NCBI GenBank assembly: GCA_049587755.1
Contig: JBAVEN010000032.1
Coordinates: forward strand, 18,537 to 82,536
Direction: 5' to 3'
Source of the DNA: Bog-375 sp049587755
GTDB taxonomy: Bacteria > Acidobacteriota > Terriglobia > Bryobacterales > Bryobacteraceae
Length of the DNA: 64,000 nucleotides
This document shows, in pieces, positions 1 to 8,013 of this stretch. The translations under genes and the position numbers were made by a program. Below the pieces are notes generated by a model that searched no databases, had not been told where the DNA came from, and worked only from the letters and a program-made list of their open reading frames with translations. Each line of letters opens with the position of its first letter. Position 1 is the stretch's first letter.

Positions 1-730
1 GGCTGGCTCCCTTACTCAAGGCTTGCCTCTCCACTGCCAGCATGGAACGCAGCGTGCGCGCCAGATCGGGCTGCCGGAATATGTCGCCCACGCTCGGAAT
101 TCTGCCGTCGGGAAGAAAAACCCGCCGTGAAGAGGGCCATGCCGCCAGATACTTCAGGCTGTAGCGAATCGACCCGGCCCGCATATCGTCGAGCGGGAAC
201 CCGTCGGCTAGTTCGATCGCAGGCTCAACCGCGTCCCCAAACGACTTCGTTCCGAAATCGCGCAGCGTAACCAGCGCCGCCTCCACCATGCCGGGCACCA
301 GCGTGGAAAGAATGCCCGCCACCGGTACCCAGTCTTTCAAACCGAACGGCGCCGGCGGGTCCACGATCTCCTCCTCGGTCAGCCGGTGGTTGCGAAAAAA
401 ATCGGCCGTGGCCAGCTTGGGCATGGTGCCGACGCCGGCGATCGCGAACACCTTGCCTTCCTTGGTGCGCACCAGGATGGGCGATTCGCCGCCCAGCCCG
501 AAATGGGAAAACTCGGCGACCGAAGCCGCCAACATGCACGCAATCCCGGCATCCACCGCGTTGCCGCCGGTGGTGAACATGCGCATGCCGGCCTCGGTGG
601 CGTACTCGGTGCCGCTGGCGACTGCGCCGCGCGTGCCGCGGGCCGGAGGCCGCAGCGTGTGCCCAGGCTGCTGCGCGCACAGAACTCCCACAGCCAACGC
701 CGCCGCCAGTACCGCCCTCCGCGTCACCAT
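1..730 (-). CDS. Gamma-glutamyltransferase, 3' end outside window
   Basis: This is the N-terminal 243 residues of a gamma-glutamyltransferase-family protein that runs off the left edge, so the catalytic Thr of the small subunit is not visible. The enzyme transfers or hydrolyses gamma-glutamyl groups (for example of glutathione) outside the cytoplasm. The protein starts with a signal-peptide-like segment (MVTRRAVLAAALAVGVLCAQ) and carries the family signature GGNAVDAGIACMLAASV at about residues 55-71, followed by GLGGESPILVR, where most members have GLGGGGF-like sequence. Reading frame from the ATG at 730 is open to position 1. A TACAAT hexamer ends 5 nt before the ATG and no Shine-Dalgarno sequence is present, so translation is probably leaderless. 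Confidence 0.85.
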   Translation of the reverse strand, partial: MVTRRAVLAAALAVGVLCAQQPGHTLRPPARGTRGAVASGTEYATEAGMRMFTTGGNAVDAGIACMLAASVAEFSHFGLGGESPILVRTKEGKVFAIAGVGTMPKLATADFFRNHRLTEEEIVDPPAPFGLKDWVPVAGILSTLVPGMVEAALVTLRDFGTKSFGDAVEPAIELADGFPLDDMRAGSIRYSLKYLAAWPSSRRVFLPDGRIPSVGDIFRQPDLARTLRSMLAVERQALSKGAS

Positions 731-735
731 GGTTC

Positions 736-741
736 ATTGTA
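736..741 (-). promoter_or_regulatory. Putative -10 element of the gamma-glutamyltransferase gene
   Basis: TACAAT on the minus strand lies 5 nt upstream of the ATG at 730. Transcription would start at or next to the A of the start codon. No -35 match is evident. Confidence 0.4.
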
Positions 742-791
742 AGGCGAAAGAGGCCGGCGGCATGGAAGACCGCCGGTGCGGGCTGCGGTTG

Positions 792-797
792 TATAAT
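792..797 (+). promoter_or_regulatory. Putative -10 box (TATAAT)
   Basis: A perfect TATAAT precedes the small zinc-ribbon gene. Predicted start of transcription is near 804, 28 nt before the ATG at 832. No good -35 box is visible. Confidence 0.45.
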
Positions 798-831
798 TGC
801 TTCATCCGTGCACGAAGGGGAGAGGCTGCCG

Positions 832-999
832 ATGGACGCTGAGAGCGCTCCGCAAAACAAATCCACGATCCAGTCCTGCCGCGACAAGGGGGAGCCGATG
901 CTCTACTGCCCGGTCTGCTCCACGCGCCTCACCGAGCGGAAGTGTAAGTTGCTTTGCCAGAAGTGCGGCTACTATATGAGTTGCGCCGACTACTACTGA
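832..999 (+). CDS. Small zinc-ribbon protein
   Basis: A 55-residue protein whose last 33 residues hold a compact Cys-rich ribbon: CPVC, then C-K-LLCQKC-GYY-MSC. Five cysteines in two CxxC pairs plus a further Cys suggest one structural zinc. Nothing in it identifies a substrate; such ribbons usually mediate protein or nucleic-acid contacts. Three starts compete: GTG 808, ATG 832 (preceded by AGGGGAGAGG at good spacing) and ATG 898 (preceded by AAGGGGGAG, which would give only the ribbon). I chose 832. A TATAAT box lies at 792-797. The gene ends 7 nt before the DinB-like gene and probably heads that operon. Confidence 0.6.
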   Translation: MDAESAPQNKSTIQSCRDKGEPMLYCPVCSTRLTERKCKLLCQKCGYYMSCADYY

Positions 1000-1006
1000 A
1001 ACGCCC

Positions 1007-1492
1007 ATGGCCGATATACCCGAATTGCTCGAACGCTATCGCCGCGGTCCGGAACTGCTGGCCGTGGTGCTCACCGGCGTCTTCGGTGAAGAAGAGGATT
1101 TCGTCACTGCGCCCGGCAAATGGAGCATACGCCAGATTGTCGCGCACCTGGCCGATGCCGAAATCGTGTTCGCGCACCGCTTTCGCCAGGTGATTGCGGA
1201 GGATTCGCCGACGCTGATCTGGTTTGATCAGGATGCCTGGGCCAGCCATCTGGACTACGCGCGCCGCAAGCCGAAGCAATCGCTCGAAACGCTCCGCCGC
1301 ACGCGCGCGGAGAACTACGACCTGCTCAAGGCCCTGCCGGAGAGCGCGTACGACCGCGCTGGCAACCACACGCAACGGGGCCGAATGACGCTCGGCGAGC
1401 TGCTGGAACGTGGCTCCGCGCACACCGAGTCGCACGCCCGCCAGATCGAGGCGATCCGCGAGGCTTACAAAACCGCCAAAGGAAAGAAGTGA
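1007..1492 (+). CDS. DinB-like (YfiT/DinB_2) family protein
   Basis: A 161-residue cytoplasmic helical-bundle protein. The motif KWSIRQIVAHLADAE (about residues 37-51) and the C-terminal HTESHARQIEAIREAY supply the three histidines that bind a metal in DinB/YfiT-type four-helix bundles. Members include thiol-dependent transferases and many proteins of unknown activity, so no substrate can be assigned. The gene overlaps the next one by four bases (GTGA), which implies translational coupling with the cupin. Confidence 0.85.
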   Translation: MADIPELLERYRRGPELLAVVLTGVFGEEEDFVTAPGKWSIRQIVAHLADAEIVFAHRFRQVIAEDSPTLIWFDQDAWASHLDYARRKPKQSLETLRRTRAENYDLLKALPESAYDRAGNHTQRGRMTLGELLERGSAHTESHARQIEAIREAYKTAKGKK

Positions 1493-1857
1493 ACGAGGTG
1501 CCGGCCGTAATGGAACATTACACCTGGGATGAAATGGAAAAAGAGCCCCTGAGCGAAAAAGCGTCGCGCCAATATGTCACCGGCAAGAAGGCGATGATGG
1601 CGCGGATCTTCTTCAAGAAGGGCGCGCTTGTGCCTACTCACCAGCATGAAAGCGAGCAGATCACTTACATCCTGGAGGGCGCGCTGCTGTTTCGCCTCGA
1701 AGGCAAAGAGGTCACCGTGTCGAAGGGGCAGGTGCTGCTGATTCCCTCCAACGTGCCGCACAGCGCCGAGGCGCTCGAAGACACGCTGGATCTGGACGTC
1801 TTCAGCCCCATCCGCCAGGACTGGATCGACAAGGACGACGCGTATCTGCGGCGATGA
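1489..1857 (+). CDS. Cupin-domain protein
   Basis: A 122-residue single-domain cupin. Motif 1 is HQHESEQITYILEG (H51, H53, E56 or Q57) and motif 2 ends in PSNVPHSAEAL with H91, so the metal-binding set looks complete. Cupins of this size serve as dioxygenases, isomerases or ligand sensors; the sequence does not decide between these. Start is the GTG of the GTGA overlap with the DinB-like gene; ATG at 1510 is an alternative that would leave the domain intact. Confidence 0.85.
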   Translation: MNEVPAVMEHYTWDEMEKEPLSEKASRQYVTGKKAMMARIFFKKGALVPTHQHESEQITYILEGALLFRLEGKEVTVSKGQVLLIPSNVPHSAEALEDTLDLDVFSPIRQDWIDKDDAYLRR

Positions 1858-1925
1858 GCTACCAGCGCCGTCGACCCGATTGCGGCTTCCGCTGCCGCGC
1901 GCGATACTACCTCCAGGAGGCGCCC

Positions 1926-2288
1926 ATGCGCGTCTGGATTCTGATTGCTCTGTTGCCCGGCGCTTTGCTGGCGCAGACTTCCCCGCCCCGTGGAGCGGAT
2001 CAGAACGCTTTCGAGAAACCGCCGCAGCGGCTGGATTGGCTCCAGTCCGGTACACACTCGCCACAACGCGCCTGGAAGATGCCCGGGTTCGTCCCTGCCG
2101 GACTCGTGTTGCCCGGCCGCGGCACGGCACTCGCTATGCTCCCCAAGGCATGCTCCATTCCGCTGCTACGCGTGCCGATGGCCAAGGACTCCATAGATCG
2201 GATGTCCGTGCCACCGCCGCCGGGAAAAGTTATCGATCCCAAGTTCATTCTGCCACCCCCGCTGGTTTGCGAGGATTGGAAGCCGTGA
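1926..2288 (+). CDS. Exported protein of unknown function
   Basis: A 120-residue protein with a clear signal peptide (MRVWILIALLPGALLAQT, cleavage likely after LLA or LAQ). The mature part is proline-rich and ends ILPPPLVCEDWKP; it has no recognised domain. The ATG at 1926 is preceded by AGGAGG at 5-nt spacing, which is far better than the frame-extending start at 1854. Its stop overlaps the GTG of the following CusF-like lipoprotein (GTGA), so the two are probably made together in the envelope. Confidence 0.65.
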   Translation: MRVWILIALLPGALLAQTSPPRGADQNAFEKPPQRLDWLQSGTHSPQRAWKMPGFVPAGLVLPGRGTALAMLPKACSIPLLRVPMAKDSIDRMSVPPPPGKVIDPKFILPPPLVCEDWKP

Positions 2289-2584
2289 CGCGGCGAATCC
2301 TGTTGATTGCGGTGCCGCTTGCGCTCGCCGCCTGCGCTTCCAGGGCGCAAGTGAAGCGCTACCCGATGGAAGGTGACGTCAAAGCCCTGGACGTTTCAAC
2401 AAAAACGGCCACGATCGACGCCGGCAAGATTGGCGACTGGATGGAGGCGATGACGATGGATTATCCCGTCAAGCCCGATTCCGAGTTCGCCAAACTCAAA
2501 GTGGGCGACCACATCAAAGCCACCGTGGTGGTGGAAGACGTAAAATATTACGTCACCGCAATCACGGTCGTGCCCAAGCCTTGA
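2285..2584 (+). CDS. CusF-like copper-binding lipoprotein
   Basis: A 99-residue lipoprotein. The N-terminus ends in a lipobox (LALAAC, Cys17). The mature part is a small beta-barrel of the CusF/copper-binding type: GDVKALDVSTKTATIDAG, then DWMEAMTMDYPV, then KVGDHIKATVVVEDVKYYVTAI. In CusF, Cu(I) or Ag(I) is held by a Trp and Met residues; here W52, M56 and M58 match that W-x(n)-MTM pattern. The CusF His ligand is not obvious. No efflux pump or SCO1 gene is adjacent, so a copper-buffering or delivery role is inference. Confidence 0.75.
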   Translation: MTRRILLIAVPLALAACASRAQVKRYPMEGDVKALDVSTKTATIDAGKIGDWMEAMTMDYPVKPDSEFAKLKVGDHIKATVVVEDVKYYVTAITVVPKP

Positions 2585-2623
2585 ATGCAATCGTCGTCGG
2601 ACTGAATCGTAAGAAATGCCGGG

Positions 2624-2974
2624 CTAGCGCCACCAGGGGCTGACGGGCTGGCCCGGCTCTGGTTTGCGGCGCGCCGGACCGCTCCGGCGTGCCTCCGCCT
2701 TGCGCTCCGCGGCCTCCGCCCGGTCCGTGGCGTAAGCCAGCAGGTCTTCGTTGGTCAGCTCGTGATCGCCTTGACGATCGGCCTCCAGGTCGGCGGTTAT
2801 TTTCTGCGCGCACAGCGCCGGGCCTTCCTGAATGCCGACCCGGTGCTTTAAGAACAGCTCCATATCGACACTCACCACGTGCGGGACGGAGGACTTGCTC
2901 CCGGCATCGTTCCTATCGAACCGGTACACGCGCCTGTTCTCCTTCTGTTGAAATCCCATGTATCGCAGTTCCAC
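2624..2974 (-). CDS. Conserved hypothetical protein
   Basis: A 116-residue, charged, presumably cytoplasmic protein of unknown function. The N-terminal half (VELRYMGFQQ, then RVYRFDR, then VVSVDMELFLKHRVGIQEG) looks like a small alpha/beta domain; the last 35 residues are Glu/Arg-rich and low in complexity. I chose the GTG at 2974 because GGGGGAG lies 6 nt upstream. A GTG at 3022 overlaps the stop of the upstream mini-gene (GTGA) and is an alternative. Codon use resembles that of its neighbours. Confidence 0.6.
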   Translation of the reverse strand: MELRYMGFQQKENRRVYRFDRNDAGSKSSVPHVVSVDMELFLKHRVGIQEGPALCAQKITADLEADRQGDHELTNEDLLAYATDRAEAAERKAEARRSGPARRKPEPGQPVSPWWR

Positions 2975-3018
2975 CGCTCGCTCCCCCGGCCGTACCGCAC
3001 CGCGCTTGGATTCCGGAC

Positions 3019-3156
3019 TCACTCGGCCGTCCCTGTGGTTTTGTCCGTCGGCGCCGTGACTTCGCTGGTTTCGATGTCGGCGGAGGCGGGAGGTCCTTCC
3101 AGACGCTCCAGCTTCCGTTGCATACGCTTCGCTGCCTTCTCCTTCTGCTTCTCCAT
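3019..3156 (-). CDS. Small highly charged protein
   Basis: A 45-residue frame beginning MEKQKEKAAKRMQRKLERLE and ending TGTAE. The first half is a lysine/arginine-rich helix and the second is acidic and Thr/Pro-rich. An AAGGAG lies 9 nt upstream of the ATG. The same frame is open for about 20 further residues upstream (SFKKRQKEIAR), so the true start may be a non-ATG codon nearer 3210. It overlaps a GTG of the next gene (GTGA). No function can be assigned. Confidence 0.45.
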   Translation of the reverse strand: MEKQKEKAAKRMQRKLERLEGPPASADIETSEVTAPTDKTTGTAE

Positions 3157-3275
3157 CCGGGCAATCTCCTTCTGTCGCTTCTTAAACGAGGTGTGAGATC
3201 GAGTTGGGATGGTTTATTCCTCCACGAGCTGTCTGAAGCCGGCACCGCGGCGCAGGCCGGCTTCCCTTACGCGAT

Positions 3276-3605
3276 TTACCAGCGCGGCTCGCGCCGCTGG
3301 CGCGGTCCACCGCCGCCGCTGCCGCCCCGCGGCCCGCCGCGGAAGGAGCGGCCGCTGTCCGACTTCGGCCGCGCCTCGTTGACATTGAGCGCACGCCCAT
3401 TCATTTCGTAGCCGTTCAGAGCGGCGATGGCGCGGTCGGCCTCGGCGGCATCCGTCATCTCGACAAACGCGAAGCCGCGCGAGCGGCCCGTATCGCGGTC
3501 GGTGACCAGGTTGACCCTCTCCACGTTCCCGTGAGGCTCAAAGAGCGCACGGATGGAAGATTCGGTTGCGGCAAAATCCAAATTGCCTACAAAAATGTTT
3601 TTCAT
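3276..3605 (-). CDS. RRM-type RNA-binding protein
   Basis: A 109-residue protein with one RNA-recognition motif (residues 1-80): RNP2 is IFVGNL (4-9) and RNP1 is RGFAFVEM (43-50). The C-terminal tail is rich in Arg and Gly (RSFRGGPRGG, then GGGG), like cyanobacterial and acidobacterial glycine-rich RNA-binding proteins that bind structured or cold-stabilised RNA. An AAGGA sequence lies 7 nt before the ATG. An extended -10 (TGCTACACT) at 3696-3704 would give a leader of about 84 nt, long for this window and compatible with control by RNA structure or temperature. Confidence 0.93.
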   Translation of the reverse strand: MKNIFVGNLDFAATESSIRALFEPHGNVERVNLVTDRDTGRSRGFAFVEMTDAAEADRAIAALNGYEMNGRALNVNEARPKSDSGRSFRGGPRGGSGGGGPRQRREPRW

Positions 3606-3924
3606 CTTAGGTTCCTTCGAATTTGACGGTTCGGGCAAGAGACGAGGCAGATGGATTTCGGCCAAGGCTGTAGCGGGACGATCAAAGACACAACCAGTGT
3701 AGCAGATCTCGCCGGCGCGTGCTCGCCGCAGTGTGCAGAGCGTGCGAAACGGTACCCTTCGCTCACAGACCGCCTCCCCCTCGCCATCTATTGTTAACCG
3801 AAATGGGCCGCAAGGGAAAGGGACCGCCGGACGTGCTCAGCCGCTCTATCCGCCGCAATTCCGGCGCCTAATCTGCGGCCAGGACGAGCGTGGAAGCGCC
3901 TCACCGGGCTTGGGGAGCGGCTTC
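3606..3924. other. Intergenic region with promoter for the RRM gene
   Basis: This 319-base gap holds the RRM gene leader and its putative promoter. I see no convincing open frame, repeat or RNA gene in the remainder. Confidence 0.5.
3696..3704 (-). promoter_or_regulatory. Putative extended -10 promoter of the RRM gene
   Basis: The minus strand reads TGCTACACT, a TGn extension plus a -10 hexamer. No clear -35. Transcription would begin near 3689. Confidence 0.4.
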
Positions 3925-5493
3925 TTAATCCCGCGTGCGCGCGCCGTCCACGATGCGCAAGATCCCGGTGGGGTTGCCGGCGCGCAGCTCTTCGGGTAGC
4001 AGGTGCGCGGGGGCGTCCTGGAAACATACGGGCCGCGCGAAACGGTCGATGGCGCGGCCGCCCACAGACGTGCTGCGGCCATCCGTAGTGGCGGGCCAAG
4101 CGCCGCCGTGCACCATCGCCTGGCATACTTCAACGCCGGTCGGAAAGCCCTCAAAGAGGATGCGGCCGACACGCGTCTCCAGCGCCGCCACCAGACGGGC
4201 TGCAGCTTCCTCATCGCCCGCAGCCATGTGGATGGTGGCAGTGAGGTTCCCCTCCAAGGAGGTCGCGATTTCAAGCACTTGATCCAGCGTCCGGTAGCGG
4301 ACCGCCAACGTAGCCGGCCCGAACACTTCGGCGGCCAGCTCCGGGCTGTCCAGAAATGTTTGGGCATCGGTTTCGAAAAGCGCGGCTGTAGCGCCCCCAC
4401 CGCCGGCTTGCGCCACGCATCGCAGGCGCGCGTCGCGCGTTCGTTCTTCCACCAGGCGGCAGTAATTATCCAGGATCCCGGAGTTCAGCATCGTCGCCGG
4501 CGCCGTCGCCCCGATTTTCGCGCCCAGCGCAGCCACCAGCACGTCGCCGGCCGATCCCTCTTCGACCAGCGCCACGCCGGGATTGGTGCAGAACTGCCCG
4601 GCTCCCAGGGTCACGGACGCGTCCAGCCCGGCGGCGATAAACGCGCCACGCTGGGCCAGCGCATGGGGCAGCACGAACACCGGGTTCACGCTGCTCATTT
4701 CGGCATAAAAGGGGATGGGCTCCGGCCGCGAGCGGGCGATTTCAGCCAACGCCAGGCCGCCCTTGCGCGAACCGGTGAACCCGGCGGCCTTGATGAGAGG
4801 ATGCGCCACCAGGGCCTGCCCAACGCGGTGATCCTGGCTGAAGAGCAGCGAAAACACGCCATCCGGCATGAGCGTGCGGCGCGCTGCCGCAGCGATGGCC
4901 CAGCCGCACATCTCGGCCGTGCCCGGGTGGGAGAAGTGAGCGTTCACCACCACCGGATTGCCGGCGGCCAGCGCCGATGCCGTGTCGCCGCCGGCCACGG
5001 AGAACGCCAGTGGAAAATTGCTGGCGCAGAACACCGCTACCGGACCCAGCGGGCGCAGCATGGAGCGCAGATCGGGCTTGGCCGCTGGCTTGCGGTTGGG
5101 ATCGCCGGTGTCGATACGCGCATCCACCCACGAACCCTCCTCGACGATGCCGGCAAAGAAACGGAGCTGGTTCGCGGTGCGGTCACGCTCGCCGCGCACC
5201 CGTGCTTCCGGCAGCGCGGTTTCCTCGATGACACGCTCGACCAGCGCATTGCCGAGAGCCTCCAACTGGGCCGCGATCTCGCGCAGGAATTCGGCACGGC
5301 GGCCGCGCAGCAGCGCGCGATAGTCTGCGAAAGTCGCCCACGCCAGCCCGACCGCTTCATCCAGATCGCCGTCGCCGGCTGGATAGAAAGGCGGCTCCAG
5401 CCGCTCGCCGGTGCGCGCGTTGACCGCGAAGAAAACACCGCCCGAAGCCGTGGCGCGGCCGGCGCCGATGATGGATTGCCCCGTTAGCTGCAT
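3925..5493 (-). CDS. Aldehyde dehydrogenase, 2-oxoglutarate semialdehyde dehydrogenase-like
   Basis: A 522-residue aldehyde dehydrogenase of the NADP-type group that includes alpha-ketoglutarate semialdehyde dehydrogenase, which finishes oxidative breakdown of pentoses, sugar acids or hydroxyproline. Catalytic residues are visible: Cys302 (GQFCTNPG), Glu265 (EMSSVNP) and Asn159 (ASNFPLAF). At the position where cofactor-binding Lys usually stands (VVVKxHP) this protein has Asn184 (VVVNAHFSHPG), which could change NAD/NADP preference. No sugar-acid genes flank it. A TACACT hexamer 17 nt upstream of the ATG may be its -10. Confidence 0.88.
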   Translation of the reverse strand: MQLTGQSIIGAGRATASGGVFFAVNARTGERLEPPFYPAGDGDLDEAVGLAWATFADYRALLRGRRAEFLREIAAQLEALGNALVERVIEETALPEARVRGERDRTANQLRFFAGIVEEGSWVDARIDTGDPNRKPAAKPDLRSMLRPLGPVAVFCASNFPLAFSVAGGDTASALAAGNPVVVNAHFSHPGTAEMCGWAIAAAARRTLMPDGVFSLLFSQDHRVGQALVAHPLIKAAGFTGSRKGGLALAEIARSRPEPIPFYAEMSSVNPVFVLPHALAQRGAFIAAGLDASVTLGAGQFCTNPGVALVEEGSAGDVLVAALGAKIGATAPATMLNSGILDNYCRLVEERTRDARLRCVAQAGGGGATAALFETDAQTFLDSPELAAEVFGPATLAVRYRTLDQVLEIATSLEGNLTATIHMAAGDEEAAARLVAALETRVGRILFEGFPTGVEVCQAMVHGGAWPATTDGRSTSVGGRAIDRFARPVCFQDAPAHLLPEELRAGNPTGILRIVDGARTRD

Positions 5494-5524
5494 ATCCGCC
5501 TCGAAGAAAGAGTGTAGCGCAGGC

Positions 5525-6532
5525 TCACGAGTGCAGCGCTGCTAGCAGAAACACGATTAGACCAGCAATGCCCGCCAAGAAACTTCCCAGGACCACCCAG
5601 GACAAACGGTGGCCGAAGTTGAAGGTGTAACCGAACCCGATGCGCTTCTGAACGAACAGGGCCGGGTCGCGGGGATTGTAATAGACGCTGCCCAGCGTCC
5701 AGCATTCATCGGGCGTGGCCTCGGAGGGCATAGCCGGGTTAGCGGCGCATTTGAAGGAGTACACCAGCAGCGTGATTACGAAGATAGCAGCCGCGACCAC
5801 GAAGATTACCGGTGGGATGCTGAGGACGGGGATCAGGCCGATGCCGGTTAACAGCAGCCCGAGAAAATACATCACGCCGATGAAGATCTTGAGCACGGCC
5901 AGCATCTGCCGGCTATGCCGGGAGCCGTAATACATGGCAAGGCCGAGCAACAGCATCAGCAGCATCAGGCCGGCGGCGAACAGCAGCGGGCCGTAGACTC
6001 CGCCGGCAGTGCGATGCGCCCAGCCGTTGGGCTGGCCGTTGGCACCCCAATGAATGGGGAAACGCGCGGGAATCCGGTCCCAGTGCGCCTCCAGATACAA
6101 AGCCGCTGCCAGGGGAAAAGCGAATGGCAGCATCGCCCAGCCCAACCACGGTGGAAAGTGGTGCGCTCCGCCCGGCGGTGCCGGCGCGTTGGCGGCCGCG
6201 GCAACCGCGACCGCGGCACGGACCTGGCTTCGCTCGCGCAGGAGCGCAACCATTCCGGCCACGAATGGCAATAGCGGCAGCAGACCGGCGGCCAGAACCC
6301 GCGAATGGGGCGCCAGGTAAAGCACGGCCAGCACCGCCACGACGATGGACAGCGATACGCGCCAGTGATAGCGGTGGAGCGCGGCGCGGGCGGCATCCGT
6401 CGAGCGGAATTCCGGCGGAACGGTGATGCCGAACCAGTATCCCCGCGCCGAGAGGTGCGGCAGCAGGAGCATAACGGCTCCTACCAACGCCAGCTCCAGA
6501 AGCGACACAAAAACCGCATCGTCCATGTTCAT
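5525..6532 (-). CDS. DUF1648-type multi-pass membrane protein
   Basis: A 335-residue integral membrane protein with seven or eight hydrophobic segments. The signature WDRIPARFPIHWGANGQPNG (about residues 163-182) is the DUF1648 motif of the SdpI/YdfC-like family. The C-terminal YYNPRDPALFVQKRIGFGYTFNFG resembles the DUF5808 motif that commonly accompanies it. Function is unknown; SdpI is an immunity protein against a killing factor, but that role cannot be transferred here. I start at ATG 6532; a TTG at 6565 extends it by 11 residues. A TAGAAT at 6597-6602 may be the -10. Confidence 0.8.
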   Translation of the reverse strand: MNMDDAVFVSLLELALVGAVMLLLPHLSARGYWFGITVPPEFRSTDAARAALHRYHWRVSLSIVVAVLAVLYLAPHSRVLAAGLLPLLPFVAGMVALLRERSQVRAAVAVAAAANAPAPPGGAHHFPPWLGWAMLPFAFPLAAALYLEAHWDRIPARFPIHWGANGQPNGWAHRTAGGVYGPLLFAAGLMLLMLLLGLAMYYGSRHSRQMLAVLKIFIGVMYFLGLLLTGIGLIPVLSIPPVIFVVAAAIFVITLLVYSFKCAANPAMPSEATPDECWTLGSVYYNPRDPALFVQKRIGFGYTFNFGHRLSWVVLGSFLAGIAGLIVFLLAALHS

Positions 6533-6621
6533 CACCAGCCTAGCGCGGGCGGCGGCCAGCGCCAAGGTGCAAAGCGCGGACTCGCTTGACTTCGTGATTC
6601 TAGCGGTGCGTGGCCGCCAGC

Positions 6622-7908
6622 TCAGGGCAGTTTAGCCGCCGAATCGAGCAGGCCGCCATTCAGGCGGAGCACGTTCCAGCGGGCTTTTTCCAGCGCGTAT
6701 TGGGCGTCGTAAAAGGAGATCCACTTGGCGTTTTCGGCCAGCCGGGCCTCGTCCACCTGGCGCATCGTCTGCCTGCCTTCCTGAAACTGCGCCAGGTCCA
6801 CGGAAAGCTGCTCGCGGGCAACCTCCAGATCGAGCCGCGCCACGTCCGCGGCGGTCTGCGCGCGCCTGGCGGCGCGCAAGGATTCGGCGAGATCGGAAAC
6901 GATGCGGTTGCGTGTGTTGGCCAACTCGATTCTCAAGCGGCTCAAGTCGGCCTCGCCTTGCGCGGTGGCCGATCCCACACCCGGCGAGAGGATCGGAATC
7001 TGAAACGAGACGCCGATTTCGCCGTTGTTGCGCTGGAAGTGGCTGAAATACTCGGCGTAGTTGTTGAACTTGGCGAGCATCGCATATTGCGCCACCAGGT
7101 CGACGCGGGGCAGGCGTGCCGCTGAGGCGACGCGCAGCTCGATCTGTTTCGCGGCGATTTGCGATTCCAGACGGCGCAGTTCGCTATTGACGGCGAGGGC
7201 GGCATCGTCCGCCTGTTGCTCGGAAGCCGGCAGGGCGGGCGCGGGCCGGTCCTGAACCACGGCGCGAACGCGGTCTTCGGCGGGAAAGCCCAGCGCCAGG
7301 GCCAAATCGGTTTCGGCGGCGGCCTGCCCATCGTCTACGCTCTCGGCCGCCTGGCGATCGCGGGCCAGCGCGAGTTCCGCCTCTTTTTCGGTGACGGGCA
7401 GAGCGCGGCCCTCGGCGACCTGGCCCTGGATGGAGTCGAGCACGGCCTGCTGGCGTTCGATGGCGGTGCGGATCAGGACCCCAATCCGCGCCGCACGCTC
7501 GGCATCCAGGTAGAGGGCCGCCACGCGATAGACTACGTCGTCGCGCTTGCTGGTGACGGCGATGGCCGCGCCTCGGGCGTTCTCTTTCGCGCGAGCGACC
7601 TCCAAGCTCTGCTGGCGATTGAAGACGAACTCCTGCGCCACGGCCTGTACCACGCTGGGCGCCGACCCCTCGATGCTCATGGGGAAGCCATTGCTATATG
7701 CCAGGCCGCTGCCGGCCGTGAGGCGCGGCATGAAGGGGTCGCGGGCGATGCGAATCGCGGCCCGCGCCTTCTGCTCGTCCAACCGGGCCAGCGCCACGTC
7801 CGGATTCTGCTGGACCGCGAGTTCGATGGTCTGGCGCAATGTGAGCGAATGAACCTCGGCGCGCGCCAAAACCGCCAGAGCCAGGAAAGAAATGGTGAGC
7901 TTCGACAT
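6622..7908 (-). CDS. TolC-like outer-membrane efflux protein
   Basis: A 428-residue protein with a signal peptide (MSKLTISFLALAVLARA) and the repeated helical/coiled-coil architecture of TolC: two halves, each with long amphipathic helices (for example SLTLRQTIELAVQQNPDVALARL and SELRRLESQIAAKQIELRVA). It would form a trimeric channel across the outer membrane. No RND pump or membrane-fusion protein is next to it, so its partner lies elsewhere. A TACAAT hexamer 6 nt before the ATG suggests a leaderless monocistronic mRNA. Confidence 0.88.
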   Translation of the reverse strand: MSKLTISFLALAVLARAEVHSLTLRQTIELAVQQNPDVALARLDEQKARAAIRIARDPFMPRLTAGSGLAYSNGFPMSIEGSAPSVVQAVAQEFVFNRQQSLEVARAKENARGAAIAVTSKRDDVVYRVAALYLDAERAARIGVLIRTAIERQQAVLDSIQGQVAEGRALPVTEKEAELALARDRQAAESVDDGQAAAETDLALALGFPAEDRVRAVVQDRPAPALPASEQQADDAALAVNSELRRLESQIAAKQIELRVASAARLPRVDLVAQYAMLAKFNNYAEYFSHFQRNNGEIGVSFQIPILSPGVGSATAQGEADLSRLRIELANTRNRIVSDLAESLRAARRAQTAADVARLDLEVAREQLSVDLAQFQEGRQTMRQVDEARLAENAKWISFYDAQYALEKARWNVLRLNGGLLDSAAKLP

Positions 7909-7914
7909 GCACTT

Positions 7915-7920
7915 ATTGTA
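7915..7920 (-). promoter_or_regulatory. Putative -10 of the TolC-like gene
   Basis: TACAAT on the minus strand, 6 nt from the ATG at 7908. Transcription would begin at the start codon. Confidence 0.45.
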
Positions 7921-8013
7921 GTGAGTCGGCGCGGGGCGGCGCGGCTGGGTGTAAATGCCCCCGCCAGGCCGCTGTGGAGCCGCCACGCGTGAAACGCCGC
8001 GCTCGGCCAGATT

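Noticed and set aside
4003..5487. 494-codon open frame antisense to the aldehyde dehydrogenase
   Set aside because: It mirrors the GC-rich codon pattern of the reverse gene and has no recognisable domain, while the reverse strand has a complete catalytic set.
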